DNA of 64,000 nt from JAYEHL01 sp041653935 (GTDB lineage Bacteria; Chloroflexota; Dehalococcoidia; E44-bin15), in assembly GCA_041653935.1 (NCBI GenBank), contig JBAZEO010000001.1:930001-994000 (forward strand). Direction: 5' to 3'. Below the pieces are notes generated by a model. The model did no database searches and was not told the DNA's origin. It worked only from the letters and a program-made list of their open reading frames with translations. The position numbers were made by a program, and so were the translations under genes. Positions 34,288 through 43,412 of this stretch are shown here, piece after piece. Within the stretch, counting starts at the first letter, position 1, and every line of letters starts with the position of its first letter.

Positions 34288-34914
34288 TTAACCCTCGGGC
34301 TGTGCCCGCTTGATGAACTTGGGGTAGTAGTTTGTAAAGAAATCGTCGATGATGCCGACCATCTGGCTTTCGGAAAGCTCAAACATGTGCTTGAGACCCT
34401 CATGCAGCATATATACCGTTATACCGGTAAAAAGAACGGCCAGTTCCTTCTCTTCATTCGCATCCTCGATTTCACCACGTACGATTTTCCGGATATTACG
34501 CCCCACCTTTTCGAACTGATTGGTGCCATCCCCGTACTCATCCAGCTTCTCCTGCAGGTCCCCCACACCGTAGCTGAACCGGATATAGCCCGTCACGATC
34601 TGCAGTACTCTATCCGCGTCATCCTGACACATCTCACCAATGTTATCCTGCCAAACTTGCTTCACGATCTCAAAGCAGATGTAGCTCGCCGTCTCTTTGG
34701 TCAGCGCGGTTCCCTCCTGCTGCGACAGCTTTTTGTTCGCAGCGGAGCTGTGCTTGGGATCGCCGCCGAGCTTGCCGTTCTCAAAGAAGTCGGTCAGGCT
34801 CTTCATGGCATAGCCGATGACCTCCACCCCCTTGAGATATAGGCTGATCCCCCTCTTATCGATCAGCGGAATCTGTTGCGGATCTATCTTCTGTTTCCCT
34901 GTTTCTTCATTCAT
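34288..34914 (-). CDS. Conserved hypothetical helical protein
   Basis: A 208-residue protein that I do not recognise. It is acidic and helical, has no signal, membrane segment or Cys cluster, and has a long mid region (SYICFEIVKQVWQDNIGEMCQDDADRVLQIV) of amphipathic helices. It lies between tatD and the polyprenyl synthase on the same strand with gaps of 3 and 14 nt, so it should be made along with them; this arrangement suggests a conserved operon, but a function cannot be proposed. Confidence 0.6.
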   Translation of the reverse strand: MNEETGKQKIDPQQIPLIDKRGISLYLKGVEVIGYAMKSLTDFFENGKLGGDPKHSSAANKKLSQQEGTALTKETASYICFEIVKQVWQDNIGEMCQDDADRVLQIVTGYIRFSYGVGDLQEKLDEYGDGTNQFEKVGRNIRKIVRGEIEDANEEKELAVLFTGITVYMLHEGLKHMFELSESQMVGIIDDFFTNYYPKFIKRAQPEG

Positions 34915-34917
34915 AAT

Positions 34918-35718
34918 TTATCTATTAACTCCCTGCTTGATCGGCAAACGAAACAATCGTATCGCATTAGCTGATGTAACATCGGCCACCGATTCGCACG
35001 ATATACCTTTCACTTCTGCAATTTTCGCTGCGACATATGATACGTAGGATGGCTCATTTCTCTTCCCGCGATGCGCCTGCGGCGTGAGGAAGGGACAATC
35101 CGTCTCTATTAACATCTTATCGAGAGGTATCTCTCTGGCAACGCCGGCGGCTGATGACTTGGGATACGTTACCGGCCCGTCGAACGCTATAAGAAAGCCC
35201 ATATCGATATACTTCCTTCCGAGCTCGGCATCGCCGCTGAAGCAGTGCAGCACGCCGACGGGACGACCATCGCTTTTCCTCCCGGAGATCCAATCTTTCA
35301 GTATCTCGAATACCTCATCCCCGGCATTGCGGCTGTGGATGACAACAGGCAATCCTGATTTCGACGCAAGTTCGAGCTGACGCTTGAAAGCCTCGACTTG
35401 CGATTCCTTCGACGAACGGTTGCGGTAGAAATCCAGCCCGGTCTCTCCCACCGCGACGACTTTGGGATGTTTCGACAACTCCTCCAACCGAGTGATATCA
35501 GCGTCCGTTACCTTGGACGCGTCGTGCGGATGAATGCCAACCGTAGCGAAAACATCGCTGTTTTTCTCCGCCAGCGCGATCGCCGCCTCGCTGGAAGCAA
35601 TGTCTATGCCGATATCGATAACTGCGACGACCCCGGACTCACGCGCCAGCTGCAATACGCGCTCGCGGTCGTCATCGAAATCACGCATGTCGATGTGCGT
35701 GTGGGAATCAAGCAGCAC
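34918..35718 (-). CDS. tatD: TatD-family metal-dependent DNase
   Basis: A 266-residue TIM-barrel hydrolase. All metal sites are present: DSHTHID near the start, ETGLDFY, a HSRNAGDE loop, HCFSGDAE and ETDCPFLTP near residue 205. TatD proteins degrade DNA or act on tRNA or D-Tyr-tRNA-like substrates; the true in vivo target is debated. The start is a GTG at 35718, where GGAGGG lies 5 nt upstream within the metG 3' end, so the first 11 nt overlap metG. Upstream codons in this frame are shadows of metG. The row metG-tatD-unknown-prenyl synthase is a likely operon. Confidence 0.9.
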   Translation of the reverse strand: MLLDSHTHIDMRDFDDDRERVLQLARESGVVAVIDIGIDIASSEAAIALAEKNSDVFATVGIHPHDASKVTDADITRLEELSKHPKVVAVGETGLDFYRNRSSKESQVEAFKRQLELASKSGLPVVIHSRNAGDEVFEILKDWISGRKSDGRPVGVLHCFSGDAELGRKYIDMGFLIAFDGPVTYPKSSAAGVAREIPLDKMLIETDCPFLTPQAHRGKRNEPSYVSYVAAKIAEVKGISCESVADVTSANAIRLFRLPIKQGVNR

Positions 35719-37378
35719 GCCCGCCCTCCAGCTTCGCATCCTCCCTCTCGACGACCGAATCGTCAAGCTTGACGAAGAGGATCTCCGGCTTGACCAGCTG
35801 CTGGCCGGGCACGATCTTCGCCACAGACCAGCCGGCATCCTCGATGGAACCGGGGAGCCCAAGGTACTTATGCAGCTTGGCGCAGGTGAACGGCAGGAAC
35901 GGGCTCAACATCGTCTTGAGATGTGAAATAACCGAGAGGGCCACATACAGCGCGGTGGCCGCATCCTCGCGATTTTGTTTAATCGTCTTCCATGGTGCCT
36001 TCTCATCAAGATAGCGGTTGGCTTCCTGTGACAGGCTCATCACCACCCGAATAGTATCCCTAAAATGGCACTTGCCGATCATTTCATCGGCATCACTGAA
36101 TGCTTGACGCGCTTTCTCCAGTAGCGCCGTGCTGCGCTCATCGAGTTTGCCGGGGGTTGGAACCTTGCCATCGAAATTACGAAAGGTGATGGTGAGCACG
36201 CGGTTGACGAGGTTGCCGTAGGTGGCCACCAGTTCGTCGTTGTTGCGGCGCACGAACTCCTGCCACGAGAAATCGGTATCGCCGTCCTCAGGCATGTTTA
36301 TAGAAAGGAAATATCTTAGCGCATCTGGATCGTAACGCTCCAGGTAGTCAGGGAGCCACACCGCCCAGTTGCGGCTGGTGGAGAGACGACGCCCCTTGAT
36401 GGTGAGAAACTCGTTGGCGGGCACATCGTAGGGCAGATTCAGATCGCCGTGCCCCATGAGCATGGCCGGCCAGATGATGGTATGGAAAGGCACGTTGTCC
36501 TTGCCCACGAAATAATATGATTTGACATCGCCCTGCCAGAACCTCTTCCACGCGTCTTTGTCGCCTGAGCGCTCGGCCCACTCCATGCTGGCGGAGAGGT
36601 AGCCGATAACCGCCTCGAACCACACGTAAAGCCGCTTGTCCTCAAAGCCGGGCGTAGGGACGGGTATGCCCCAGTCGATGTCGCGCGTAATGGCGCGATC
36701 CTTGAGCCCTTCCTTGAGGAAGCCCAGGGTGAAATTCTTGACATGCGCCTTCCAGTGATCCTGTTTAGCAACCCATTGCGTAAGCTCATTCTCGAACGCG
36801 CTCAGCTTGAGGAAGAAATGCTCCGTCTCCTTGGCCTCGGGAGCGGAATTACAGTGCTTGCATTTCGGGTCGATAAGCTCCAGCGGCGTCAGCGGCTTGC
36901 CGCAGCCGTCGCACTGGTCGCCGCGCGTAGCAGCCTTGCAGTAGGGACAGATGCCGTTGACATAGCGATCCGGCAAGAAGCGGCTGCACTTTGAGCAATA
37001 CAGCATCTTCATCGTACCACTGTAGATATAGCCCCTTTCTTTAAGATCAAGGAATACCTTTTGAGCGACACTATAATGATTCCCTGTTCCGGTGCGGGTG
37101 AACAGATCGAACGAGATGCCCATCTTGCGCCAGGATTCGAGAAAATCCTGATGATATCGTTCAGCTACCTCCGCCGGAGTCACGCCTTCCTGCTCGGCGC
37201 GCACCGTTATCGGCGTGCCGTGCTGGTCGGAGCCGGAGACCATGAGCACATCGTTGCCCTTCAATCGATGATACCGCGCGAAAACATCCGCCGGCAGATA
37301 TGCCCCGGCGATATGCCCTAAATGGAGCGGCCCATTGGCATAAGGCCAGGCCACCCCGATAAATATCTTCTCTCTCAT
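35708..37378 (-). CDS. metG: Methionyl-tRNA synthetase
   Basis: A 556-residue class I synthetase charging tRNA-Met. The HIGH motif appears as PLHLGHIAG near residues 18-26. A zinc region with two Cys-rich knuckles (CSKCSRF ... CPYC, CDGCGKP ... CKHC, about 125-175) places it in the type with two zinc sites. The KMSKS motif is KGRRLSTSRN near residue 330 (LSTSR, a known variant). The C-terminal anticodon domain ends near residue 545; there is no tRNA-binding appendix. The ATG is at 37378. It overlaps tatD. Repeat copy F lies upstream, between rsmI and metG. Confidence 0.95.
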   Translation of the reverse strand: MREKIFIGVAWPYANGPLHLGHIAGAYLPADVFARYHRLKGNDVLMVSGSDQHGTPITVRAEQEGVTPAEVAERYHQDFLESWRKMGISFDLFTRTGTGNHYSVAQKVFLDLKERGYIYSGTMKMLYCSKCSRFLPDRYVNGICPYCKAATRGDQCDGCGKPLTPLELIDPKCKHCNSAPEAKETEHFFLKLSAFENELTQWVAKQDHWKAHVKNFTLGFLKEGLKDRAITRDIDWGIPVPTPGFEDKRLYVWFEAVIGYLSASMEWAERSGDKDAWKRFWQGDVKSYYFVGKDNVPFHTIIWPAMLMGHGDLNLPYDVPANEFLTIKGRRLSTSRNWAVWLPDYLERYDPDALRYFLSINMPEDGDTDFSWQEFVRRNNDELVATYGNLVNRVLTITFRNFDGKVPTPGKLDERSTALLEKARQAFSDADEMIGKCHFRDTIRVVMSLSQEANRYLDEKAPWKTIKQNREDAATALYVALSVISHLKTMLSPFLPFTCAKLHKYLGLPGSIEDAGWSVAKIVPGQQLVKPEILFVKLDDSVVEREDAKLEGGRAA

Positions 37379-37457
37379 AATCCTCGTATCTCGATCCTAA
37401 ATGTCATTGTCTGACTTGATCAGACAATCCAGAGGACGATTCATAAATCGTCCCTAA

Positions 37458-37555
37458 TCAACCCCCTGTTATCCCCCATTCTTGGGGGATTTAAAAAAAG
37501 TAGAGGGGGCACCCCTCAAACCCCGGCAGGAGAGAAATCTCCCGCATCTCTTTCG
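37458..37555 (-). repeat. Multi-hairpin element, copy F
   Basis: Read on the minus strand: GCGGGAGA/TCTCCTGCC first stem, GAGGGGTGCCCCCTC second stem (imperfect) with a long T-run, then CCCCCAAGAATGGGGG. It lies about 45 nt after the rsmI stop in the sense direction of rsmI, upstream of metG. Confidence 0.85.
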
Positions 37556-37598
37556 CAATCGTCATCTCTCGTAGTGGCACGGCACGCCGTGCCCGCCC

Positions 37599-38411
37599 TC
37601 ATTTCTTGAGATTGAGCCACATCTGGTAAACCGCCTTTTTCGACAGGCCGGACGACTTGGCAAGCCTAGCCACCGCGTCCTTGGCCGAAACGCCGTCCTT
37701 GCGCAAGCAGCGCAACTCTTCCTCGACCGAAGCAGCGTCCACCTCGCCCTTCATCTTGCCCTCGATGACCAGCGTGAACTCGCCGCGTATCTCCTCGAAA
37801 TAGTCGATGGCTCCGCTGACCTTGCCGCGGTAAACCTCCTCGTACAACTTGGTCATCTCACGACACACGGCGATGCGGCGATCACCCATCACCGACAGTA
37901 TGTCCTTCAGCGCAGACTTCAGCCGGTGCGGCGCTTCGAATACCACCATCGTCCGCGGCTCATCCGCGACGCGCTGGAGAAACTTCACCCGCTGCCCCTT
38001 CAACCGGGGTAAATACCCAAGATAGGTGAACTCATGTGTCGGCAACCCGGAGACGACCACGGCGGTGATTATCGCCGACGGCCCCGGTATGGGAACCACT
38101 TCGACACCATTGTCGATGGCCGCCTTTATCAGCTCATAGCCCGGATCGCTCATGCCGGGCATCCCCGCATCCGACACCAAGGCTACATCGATAGTTTCGA
38201 GCTGCTTCAATAGATAAGGCAGCTTCGTGCGTTTAGTCTGTTCATTGTAGCTGATCATCGCTTTGTTGATGCCACACATCGAGAGCAGCCGTGCTGTGTG
38301 GCGCGTGTCCTCGGCGGCAATCAGGCCGACATCTTCCATTGTCTTCATGGCACGCAGGGTGATGTCTCCCTTGTTTCCTATTGGTGTAGCGACAATATAT
38401 AAAGTTTGCAT
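37599..38411 (-). CDS. rsmI: 16S rRNA (cytidine-1402-2'-O)-methyltransferase
   Basis: A 270-residue SAM-dependent methyltransferase of the tetrapyrrole-methylase fold. The opening TLYIVATPIGNKGDITLRAM, the SYNEQTKRTKLP region and VSDAGMPGMSDPGYELI with PIPGPSAIITAVVVSGLPT are conserved. It modifies C1402 of 16S rRNA in the decoding site. Its C-terminal 50 residues form the short tail seen in RsmI. The start is the ATG at 38411. It is transcribed ahead of metG but separated from it by repeat copy F, and is divergent from guaB3. Confidence 0.93.
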   Translation of the reverse strand: MQTLYIVATPIGNKGDITLRAMKTMEDVGLIAAEDTRHTARLLSMCGINKAMISYNEQTKRTKLPYLLKQLETIDVALVSDAGMPGMSDPGYELIKAAIDNGVEVVPIPGPSAIITAVVVSGLPTHEFTYLGYLPRLKGQRVKFLQRVADEPRTMVVFEAPHRLKSALKDILSVMGDRRIAVCREMTKLYEEVYRGKVSGAIDYFEEIRGEFTLVIEGKMKGEVDAASVEEELRCLRKDGVSAKDAVARLAKSSGLSKKAVYQMWLNLKK

Positions 38412-38456
38412 AGCGGAAGTATTATATCTTATCGGTCAGTGAAACGTCCATTTAGA

Positions 38457-38486
38457 TTGACTTATCACATCATCTTCTGATATGAT
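38457..38486 (+). promoter_or_regulatory. Promoter for GuaB3-type gene
   Basis: TTGACT (38457-38462) and TATGAT (38481-38486), 18 nt apart, 40 nt before the ATG at 38526. Confidence 0.5.
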
Positions 38487-38525
38487 TTCCCATACACATT
38501 TTTTCCCATAGATAGGAGATAACAA

Positions 38526-39665
38526 ATGCCAACCCCGCAGTTCAAAGAACTGAAACATACCTACGGTTTCGATGAAGTAGCGCTGGTTCCCGGCGATGCT
38601 ACGGTCAACCCCGACCAGGTTAACATAGATTTTAAGATTGGCCACTTCACGTTCCCAATACCTATAGTCGCTTCTGCAATGGATGCAGTGGTAGACCCCA
38701 AGTTCGCCGTTGCCATGCACAAGCTGGGCGGACTGGCCGTATTGAACCTGGAAGGCGTGCAGACACGATATGAAGACGCCGCCGCGATTCTTGAGGAAAT
38801 AGCGTCCATGCCTCCCGATAAAGTGACCCCTTTCATGCAGAAGGTCTATTCCGAGCCGATCAAGGAAAACCTCATCGGGCAGCGTATAAAGGAGATCAAG
38901 AAAGCCAAAGCGGTGTGTGCCGCCTCGGTCACGCCGGCCAATACCAAGAAGTTCGCCCCTATATGTGCTGAGGCCGGAATCGATATTTTCGTCATTCAAT
39001 CGACAGTTACAACCGCACGACATATCTCCAAAAGCTATAAGGGCCTCAGCTTCGCAGACCTGTGCAAAGTTATGCCAGCCCCGATCATAGTGGGGAACTG
39101 CGTAAGCTACGGCGCTACGCTGGAGCTGATGCAGCAGGGCATCTCCGGCATACTCGTGGGCGTGGGCCCGGGCGCGGCTTGCACCACTCGCGAAGTGACC
39201 GGCGTGGGCGTGCCCCAAATCACAGCTACGCTTGACTGCGCCGCCGCAAGGGAACGACATCTAAAGGATACCGGCAAGTACATTGTGCTTATCACCGACG
39301 GCGGGTTCCGCACCAGCGGCGATATATGCAAGGCCATAGCCGCCGGCGCCGATGCGGTGATGCTGGGCTCCATCTTTGCCCAGACCAAGGAAGCACCCGG
39401 ACGCGGCTATCACTGGGGCATGGCCACCCCGCACGCTTCTCTGCCGCGCGGCATACGCGTCAAGGTGGGCACAACCACCAGCCTGAAACAGATACTCCTC
39501 GGTCCATCCTCGGTCACCAGCGGAACGCAGAATCTGGTTACCGCACTGCGGACATCGATGGGAATGTGCGGCGCTCGCAATATCAGGGAGATGCAGAAGA
39601 CAGAAATGGTTATCGCGCCGTCGATAAAGACAGAGGGCAAGCACTGGCAGCAGTGCCAGACGTAA
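38526..39665 (+). CDS. IMP dehydrogenase-related protein, GuaB3 type (no CBS domains)
   Basis: A 379-residue TIM-barrel protein of the IMPDH/GMPR family. The catalytic loop reads VGVGPGAACTTREVTGVGVPQ (Cys near residue 222), and GADAVMLGSIFA is the phosphate region. There are no CBS domains and the protein is shorter than GuaB (about 480-490), which identifies the GuaB3 group found in actinobacteria, cyanobacteria and Chloroflexota. Its enzymatic role is not settled and may overlap GMP reductase. A TTGACT/TATGAT promoter precedes it, and GATAGGAGAT the ATG. It is followed by two lipoprotein genes in the same direction after 64 nt, probably separately regulated. Confidence 0.82.
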   Translation: MPTPQFKELKHTYGFDEVALVPGDATVNPDQVNIDFKIGHFTFPIPIVASAMDAVVDPKFAVAMHKLGGLAVLNLEGVQTRYEDAAAILEEIASMPPDKVTPFMQKVYSEPIKENLIGQRIKEIKKAKAVCAASVTPANTKKFAPICAEAGIDIFVIQSTVTTARHISKSYKGLSFADLCKVMPAPIIVGNCVSYGATLELMQQGISGILVGVGPGAACTTREVTGVGVPQITATLDCAAARERHLKDTGKYIVLITDGGFRTSGDICKAIAAGADAVMLGSIFAQTKEAPGRGYHWGMATPHASLPRGIRVKVGTTTSLKQILLGPSSVTSGTQNLVTALRTSMGMCGARNIREMQKTEMVIAPSIKTEGKHWQQCQT

Positions 39666-39729
39666 TATCAGATATTGACCGGAGATTATAATGTTAATCT
39701 CACAAATCATAGTTAAATGAGGTGAAAGT

Positions 39730-40293
39730 ATGATGAAAAGATACGCAGTTCTAGGAATGATCATCGCTCTGGTGGTTTCGATTGCCGCCATCGGATGCAG
39801 CAGCGGGTCGAGCAATCACGAATCAACGCCAACAGCGACCCATGCCGTTTCGACACCCACCACGGAAGCTACGTCGGAGCCAACAGAAGAGCCAAACGAA
39901 GCAGCGTTGGCGACAAGTCTGGATTTCACAATCCAGGTTGATTCACAAGGGGCTGTTTATACATACCAATACAGAGCGAGGAATATCGGAACCAATTTAC
40001 TCGATATCAGAGTTGACATGACTTCGGCACAAGTTAATGCAGCATACATTGTAAGTGGCTCTAGTCAGCAAGCCTGGCTATATTCAGATGGACAATGGAT
40101 TGATATGTCACAGAGTTTTAATACATATTGGGATACATGGAGTGAAAGCTTCGAAGGATACCAGACCTACCTTGCTGAGGAGTGGACAGGATTGCAGGGC
40201 TGGACATACGATATTCCTGGAGACGGCTCTGTGACATATACCAATATCGACATCAATCCTAGTTTGCCGGATTCGATATTTCAGCCGGATTAA
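39730..40293 (+). CDS. Lipoprotein with Pro-Thr linker
   Basis: A 187-residue exported protein. Residues 1-23 are a lipoprotein signal ending in IAAIGC, followed by a Ser/Thr/Pro-rich linker to about 57 and a beta-rich domain (about 58-187) that I do not recognise. GAGGTGA precedes two adjacent ATG codons (39730 and 39733). The N-terminal region is closely similar to the next gene, at 40317, so the two are probably duplicates whose domains have diverged. Likely surface-exposed. Confidence 0.65.
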   Translation: MMKRYAVLGMIIALVVSIAAIGCSSGSSNHESTPTATHAVSTPTTEATSEPTEEPNEAALATSLDFTIQVDSQGAVYTYQYRARNIGTNLLDIRVDMTSAQVNAAYIVSGSSQQAWLYSDGQWIDMSQSFNTYWDTWSESFEGYQTYLAEEWTGLQGWTYDIPGDGSVTYTNIDINPSLPDSIFQPD

Positions 40294-40316
40294 TCGCTGA
40301 GTGAGGTGAAAGCCTG

Positions 40317-41036
40317 ATGAAAAAATTTGCAGTACTGGGACTGATCATCGTTCTGGGGATATCAATGGCTGCTATCGGATGCGGCAGCGGCGAGAGGAGC
40401 GAGCCAACTCCAACACCCACTCCAACGGCGACAGAAGAGCCTGGAGAGACCGGCGAGCTGCCTGCAAATTACAAGTTCTTCATGACCTGGTCTGATTCGG
40501 ATGGCAATTCGGGAGAGATGCAGTATTGGGTCAAGGGAGAAAAGTGGAACACTGCCTGGAGTACGACGCCAGCAGGGTCAGAGACAGAAACAGAAATGAT
40601 GCTGATCTATGACGGACAGTCCGGTTACCTGTATATGCCCGCCATGAACCAGGTTTATAAATACGCAACCTCATGGGAAATGGCTAATCCAGGCCAGCAA
40701 TTTTCACAACAGTTCCAAGACGACTACTATGGCGATGTGTCAGATGAAACGATACTCGCCGGCTTCCAGGCTGCTTGTTCAGGCGGTGCATCCATCGATG
40801 GACAGGAAACAGTTAATAGCATACCTTGTACAAAATTCACCTGCAATTTTGCTGAGGGGGGCGTGTCAAACACCTGGATATCTGATAGTAGTGGTTGGCC
40901 AGTGAAAGTAGAAACTACGATAGATGGCAAAACAACCACTGTGGAGTACTCAAACATAGAGTTTAATGCGGATATTGCAGACAGCATGTTTGATATTAAT
41001 GCTATGGCCCCTGGTGTGCCGATAATAGAAATGTAG
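40317..41036 (+). CDS. Lipoprotein, LolA-like beta domain
   Basis: A 239-residue exported protein: lipoprotein signal ending in AAIGC (residues about 1-22), TPTPTP linker to about 45, then a domain that looks like the LolA/LppX half-barrel: YKFFMTWSDSDGNSGEMQYWVKGEKWNTAW and later TTVEYSNIEFNADIADSMFDINA. LolA-like folds bind lipids, so a role in lipid handling or as a surface sensor is possible. GTGAGGTGA precedes the ATG. It is 23 nt after its paralogue and just before the tryptophan T-box. Confidence 0.65.
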   Translation: MKKFAVLGLIIVLGISMAAIGCGSGERSEPTPTPTPTATEEPGETGELPANYKFFMTWSDSDGNSGEMQYWVKGEKWNTAWSTTPAGSETETEMMLIYDGQSGYLYMPAMNQVYKYATSWEMANPGQQFSQQFQDDYYGDVSDETILAGFQAACSGGASIDGQETVNSIPCTKFTCNFAEGGVSNTWISDSSGWPVKVETTIDGKTTTVEYSNIEFNADIADSMFDINAMAPGVPIIEM

Positions 41037-41039
41037 AAC

Positions 41040-41068
41040 TTGACACAATATAAACTTTATGTTACTTT
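41040..41068 (+). promoter_or_regulatory. Promoter for trp T-box leader
   Basis: TTGACA (41040-41045) and TACTTT (41063-41068) with 17-nt spacing, just before the leader that starts near 41075. Confidence 0.5.
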
Positions 41069-41087
41069 GTTAAAACTTAATAGCTGA

Positions 41088-41365
41088 AAAGCGTAGAACA
41101 AGACTAGTACGTCTGAAAGCGGGGTCACAGAGAGCCGGGGCAGGTGAGAGCCCGGCATCAGCGCAGGGGCGGAATGGACTTGGGAGCTGCGAACCGAAAT
41201 CGGTTTCCGAAAGTAGGATTTGACGGAGAGGGCACCGTTATCGAAGCCCAGGGTATCGCCAATAGAGGCCGTACCTGACAAGAGCCGCCCCGTATATTTC
41301 GGGGAATAGGGTGGCACCGCGGAGTTTTAAAAACCTTCGTCCCTTCGACGAAGGTTTTTTGTTTT
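41088..41365 (+). promoter_or_regulatory. Tryptophan-responsive T-box riboswitch with terminator
   Basis: A T-box leader for the trp operon. The conserved T-box AGGGTGGCACCGCGG lies at 41308-41322. The specifier region GGAATGGACTTGGGAGC (41171-41187) carries TGG at 41175-41177, the tryptophan codon, in the context seen in T-box stem I. The terminator stem (41329-41341 with 41347-41359) has a 5-nt loop and a T-run. Uncharged tRNA-Trp should favour the antiterminator and so switch on trpE and the genes behind it. The first stem is near 41088-41170. Confidence 0.93.
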
Positions 41366-41392
41366 GAAAAAGTCGATAGCCGGAGGTGGGTG

Positions 41393-42838
41393 ATGTACTA
41401 CCCGACAATAGAAGAAGTGAAGAAGCTGAAGAAGCAGGGCAACCTGGTACCCATATACAAGGAGATAGTCGCCGATCTGGAAACGCCTGTTTCGGCCTTC
41501 CTTAAGATCGCTGATGGCGATTATGCCTTCCTGCTGGAGAGCGTTGAGGGCGGCGAGCGCCTGGCCCGCTACAGCTTCATCGGAACCGATCCGTATCTTG
41601 TATTGCAATCGAATGCAGGCGACGGTGATCCGCTAGTGCCGATCGAAAAGGAGTTGAAGAAACACAAGGTCGTGCCGGTGCGCGGCCTGCCACCCTTCCA
41701 CGGCGGCGCCGTCGGCTATCTGTCATACGAGGTAGTACGCCACTTCGAGGAACTGCCATCGCCGGATGCCGACACCCTCGACCTGCCGGAATCGGTATTC
41801 ATGTTCGCCGATACCGTGCTGGTCTTCGACCATCTCAGCCATAAAATAAAAGTGGTGAGCCACGCGCATCTCCATAACGGTGATGTAGAGCAAGCATATA
41901 AAGAGGCTACGGATCGAATCGACGCGCTGGTGCGTAAGCTTAACCGCCCGCTGGACTCGAAGCGCAGTAAAAGCAATACTAAGTCGGCCAAAGACGCAAC
42001 GTCGAATATGTCTCAAGCGCGGTACGAGACCATCGTATCCAAAGCGAAGGAACACATCGTCGCCGGCGACATCATACAGGCAGTACTATCGCAGCGTCTG
42101 AGCAAACAGACCAGCGCTCAGCCGTTCGATATCTACCGCTCTCTCAGGAGCATCAATCCATCACCCTACATGTACTATCTCAAGCTGAACGACAGCTATA
42201 TCATCGGCACCTCGCCGGAGCTGCTGGTACGCGTCGAGAACGGCATGGTGGCCACCCACCCCATCGCCGGCACGCGCCCCCGCAGCCTCGACACCGAGCA
42301 GGACGCCGTCTTCGAGGCCGAGCTAAGAGCCGACATTAAAGAGGAGGCCGAGCACATCATGCTCGTCGACCTGGGCCGCAACGACATCGGGCGCATCGCC
42401 GAGCCGGGCAGCGTGGAAGTGACTCAATTCATGGACGTCGAGCGCTACTCCCACGTGATGCACCTCGTATCGCACGTGCAGGGGAAATTGAGGAGAGCCC
42501 TGACCCAATTCGACGCGCTGCGCGCCTGCTTCCCCGCCGGCACCGTCTCCGGCGCGCCCAAGATTCGCGCCATGGAGCTCATCGCCGAGCTTGAACCTGA
42601 CAAACGCGGCCCATACGCCGGCGCCGTGGGATATTTCAGCTTCTCCGGCAACCTCGACACGGCGATAACGATACGGACGATAGTGATGAAGGACGGCACG
42701 GCGCACGTGCAGGCCGGCGCGGGCATCGTCTACGACAGCGTGCCGGAGCGCGAGCACCAGGAATGCATGAACAAGGCCAGGGCCCTGATGAAGGCCATAG
42801 AAGTCGCGGAGGAAGCATATGCTACTGCTGATAGATAA
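41393..42838 (+). CDS. trpE: Anthranilate synthase component I
   Basis: A 481-residue chorismate-using enzyme; with TrpG it makes anthranilate. An N-terminal domain with LLESVEGGERLARYSFIG (feedback region, LLES motif) is followed by the chorismate-binding core: PSPYMYYLKL, GTSPELLVR, HPIAGTRPRS, and VDLGRNDIGRI, then SGAPKIRAMELIAELEP and GAVGY near the end. ATG 41393 follows GGAGG by 6 nt; an adjacent GTG at 41390 is too close. Controlled by the T-box at 41088. It overlaps trpG by 20 nt. Confidence 0.96.
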   Translation: MYYPTIEEVKKLKKQGNLVPIYKEIVADLETPVSAFLKIADGDYAFLLESVEGGERLARYSFIGTDPYLVLQSNAGDGDPLVPIEKELKKHKVVPVRGLPPFHGGAVGYLSYEVVRHFEELPSPDADTLDLPESVFMFADTVLVFDHLSHKIKVVSHAHLHNGDVEQAYKEATDRIDALVRKLNRPLDSKRSKSNTKSAKDATSNMSQARYETIVSKAKEHIVAGDIIQAVLSQRLSKQTSAQPFDIYRSLRSINPSPYMYYLKLNDSYIIGTSPELLVRVENGMVATHPIAGTRPRSLDTEQDAVFEAELRADIKEEAEHIMLVDLGRNDIGRIAEPGSVEVTQFMDVERYSHVMHLVSHVQGKLRRALTQFDALRACFPAGTVSGAPKIRAMELIAELEPDKRGPYAGAVGYFSFSGNLDTAITIRTIVMKDGTAHVQAGAGIVYDSVPEREHQECMNKARALMKAIEVAEEAYATADR

Positions 42839-43412
42839 CTACGACAGCTTTACCTACAACCTGTACCAGTACCTTTGCGAGCTGGGGCAGGACGTGAAAG
42901 TCGTGCGCAACGACAAGACGACGATAAAGAAGATCGAGGCGATGGCCCCAGAGCGCATCGTCATCTCCCCCGGACCGGGCACGCCGCTCGATGCGGGTAT
43001 CTCGGTCGACGCGATACGACATTTCGGGCCGAAATTGCCGATACTGGGCGTGTGTCTGGGACACCAATGCATAGGCTACGCCTATGGCGCGACGGTTGCG
43101 GGCGCAGGCGAGATCATGCACGGCAAATCGTCGATGATCAAACACGACGGCAAAGGCGTTTTGGCCGGACTGCCGAACCCGTTCAAAGCCATACGCTACC
43201 ACTCGCTGGCGGTCATGCGCGACGGACTGCCCGACTGCCTGGAGGTGACAGCCGAAACGGACGGTGGTATCATCATGGGTCTAAGACACCGCAACTATCC
43301 GACCGAGGGCGTCCAGTTCCACCCGGAATCGATAATGACAGATGTGGGCAAGGATTTGCTCAGGAATTTTCTAAACATGAAGGCGGCGATCAAACAGGAG
43401 GCTCGAAGATGA
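42819..43412 (+). CDS. trpG: Anthranilate synthase component II (glutamine amidotransferase)
   Basis: A 197-residue glutaminase subunit supplying ammonia to TrpE. PGPGTP (51-56) and the nucleophile elbow GVCLGHQ with C79, plus the final HPES for the His-Glu pair, complete the triad. It overlaps trpE by 20 nt, so it is translationally coupled, and it overlaps trpD by 4 nt (ATGA at 43409-43412). GGAGG lies in the trpE end as its ribosome site (about 42809). A separate trpG gene, not fused to trpD or trpE. Confidence 0.96.
   Translation: MLLLIDNYDSFTYNLYQYLCELGQDVKVVRNDKTTIKKIEAMAPERIVISPGPGTPLDAGISVDAIRHFGPKLPILGVCLGHQCIGYAYGATVAGAGEIMHGKSSMIKHDGKGVLAGLPNPFKAIRYHSLAVMRDGLPDCLEVTAETDGGIIMGLRHRNYPTEGVQFHPESIMTDVGKDLLRNFLNMKAAIKQEARR

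Noticed and set aside
42875..43408. Upstream extension of trpD in the trpG region
   Set aside because: The open frame overlaps trpG and is a shadow; trpD starts at 43409 with a ribosome site and an ATGA overlap.
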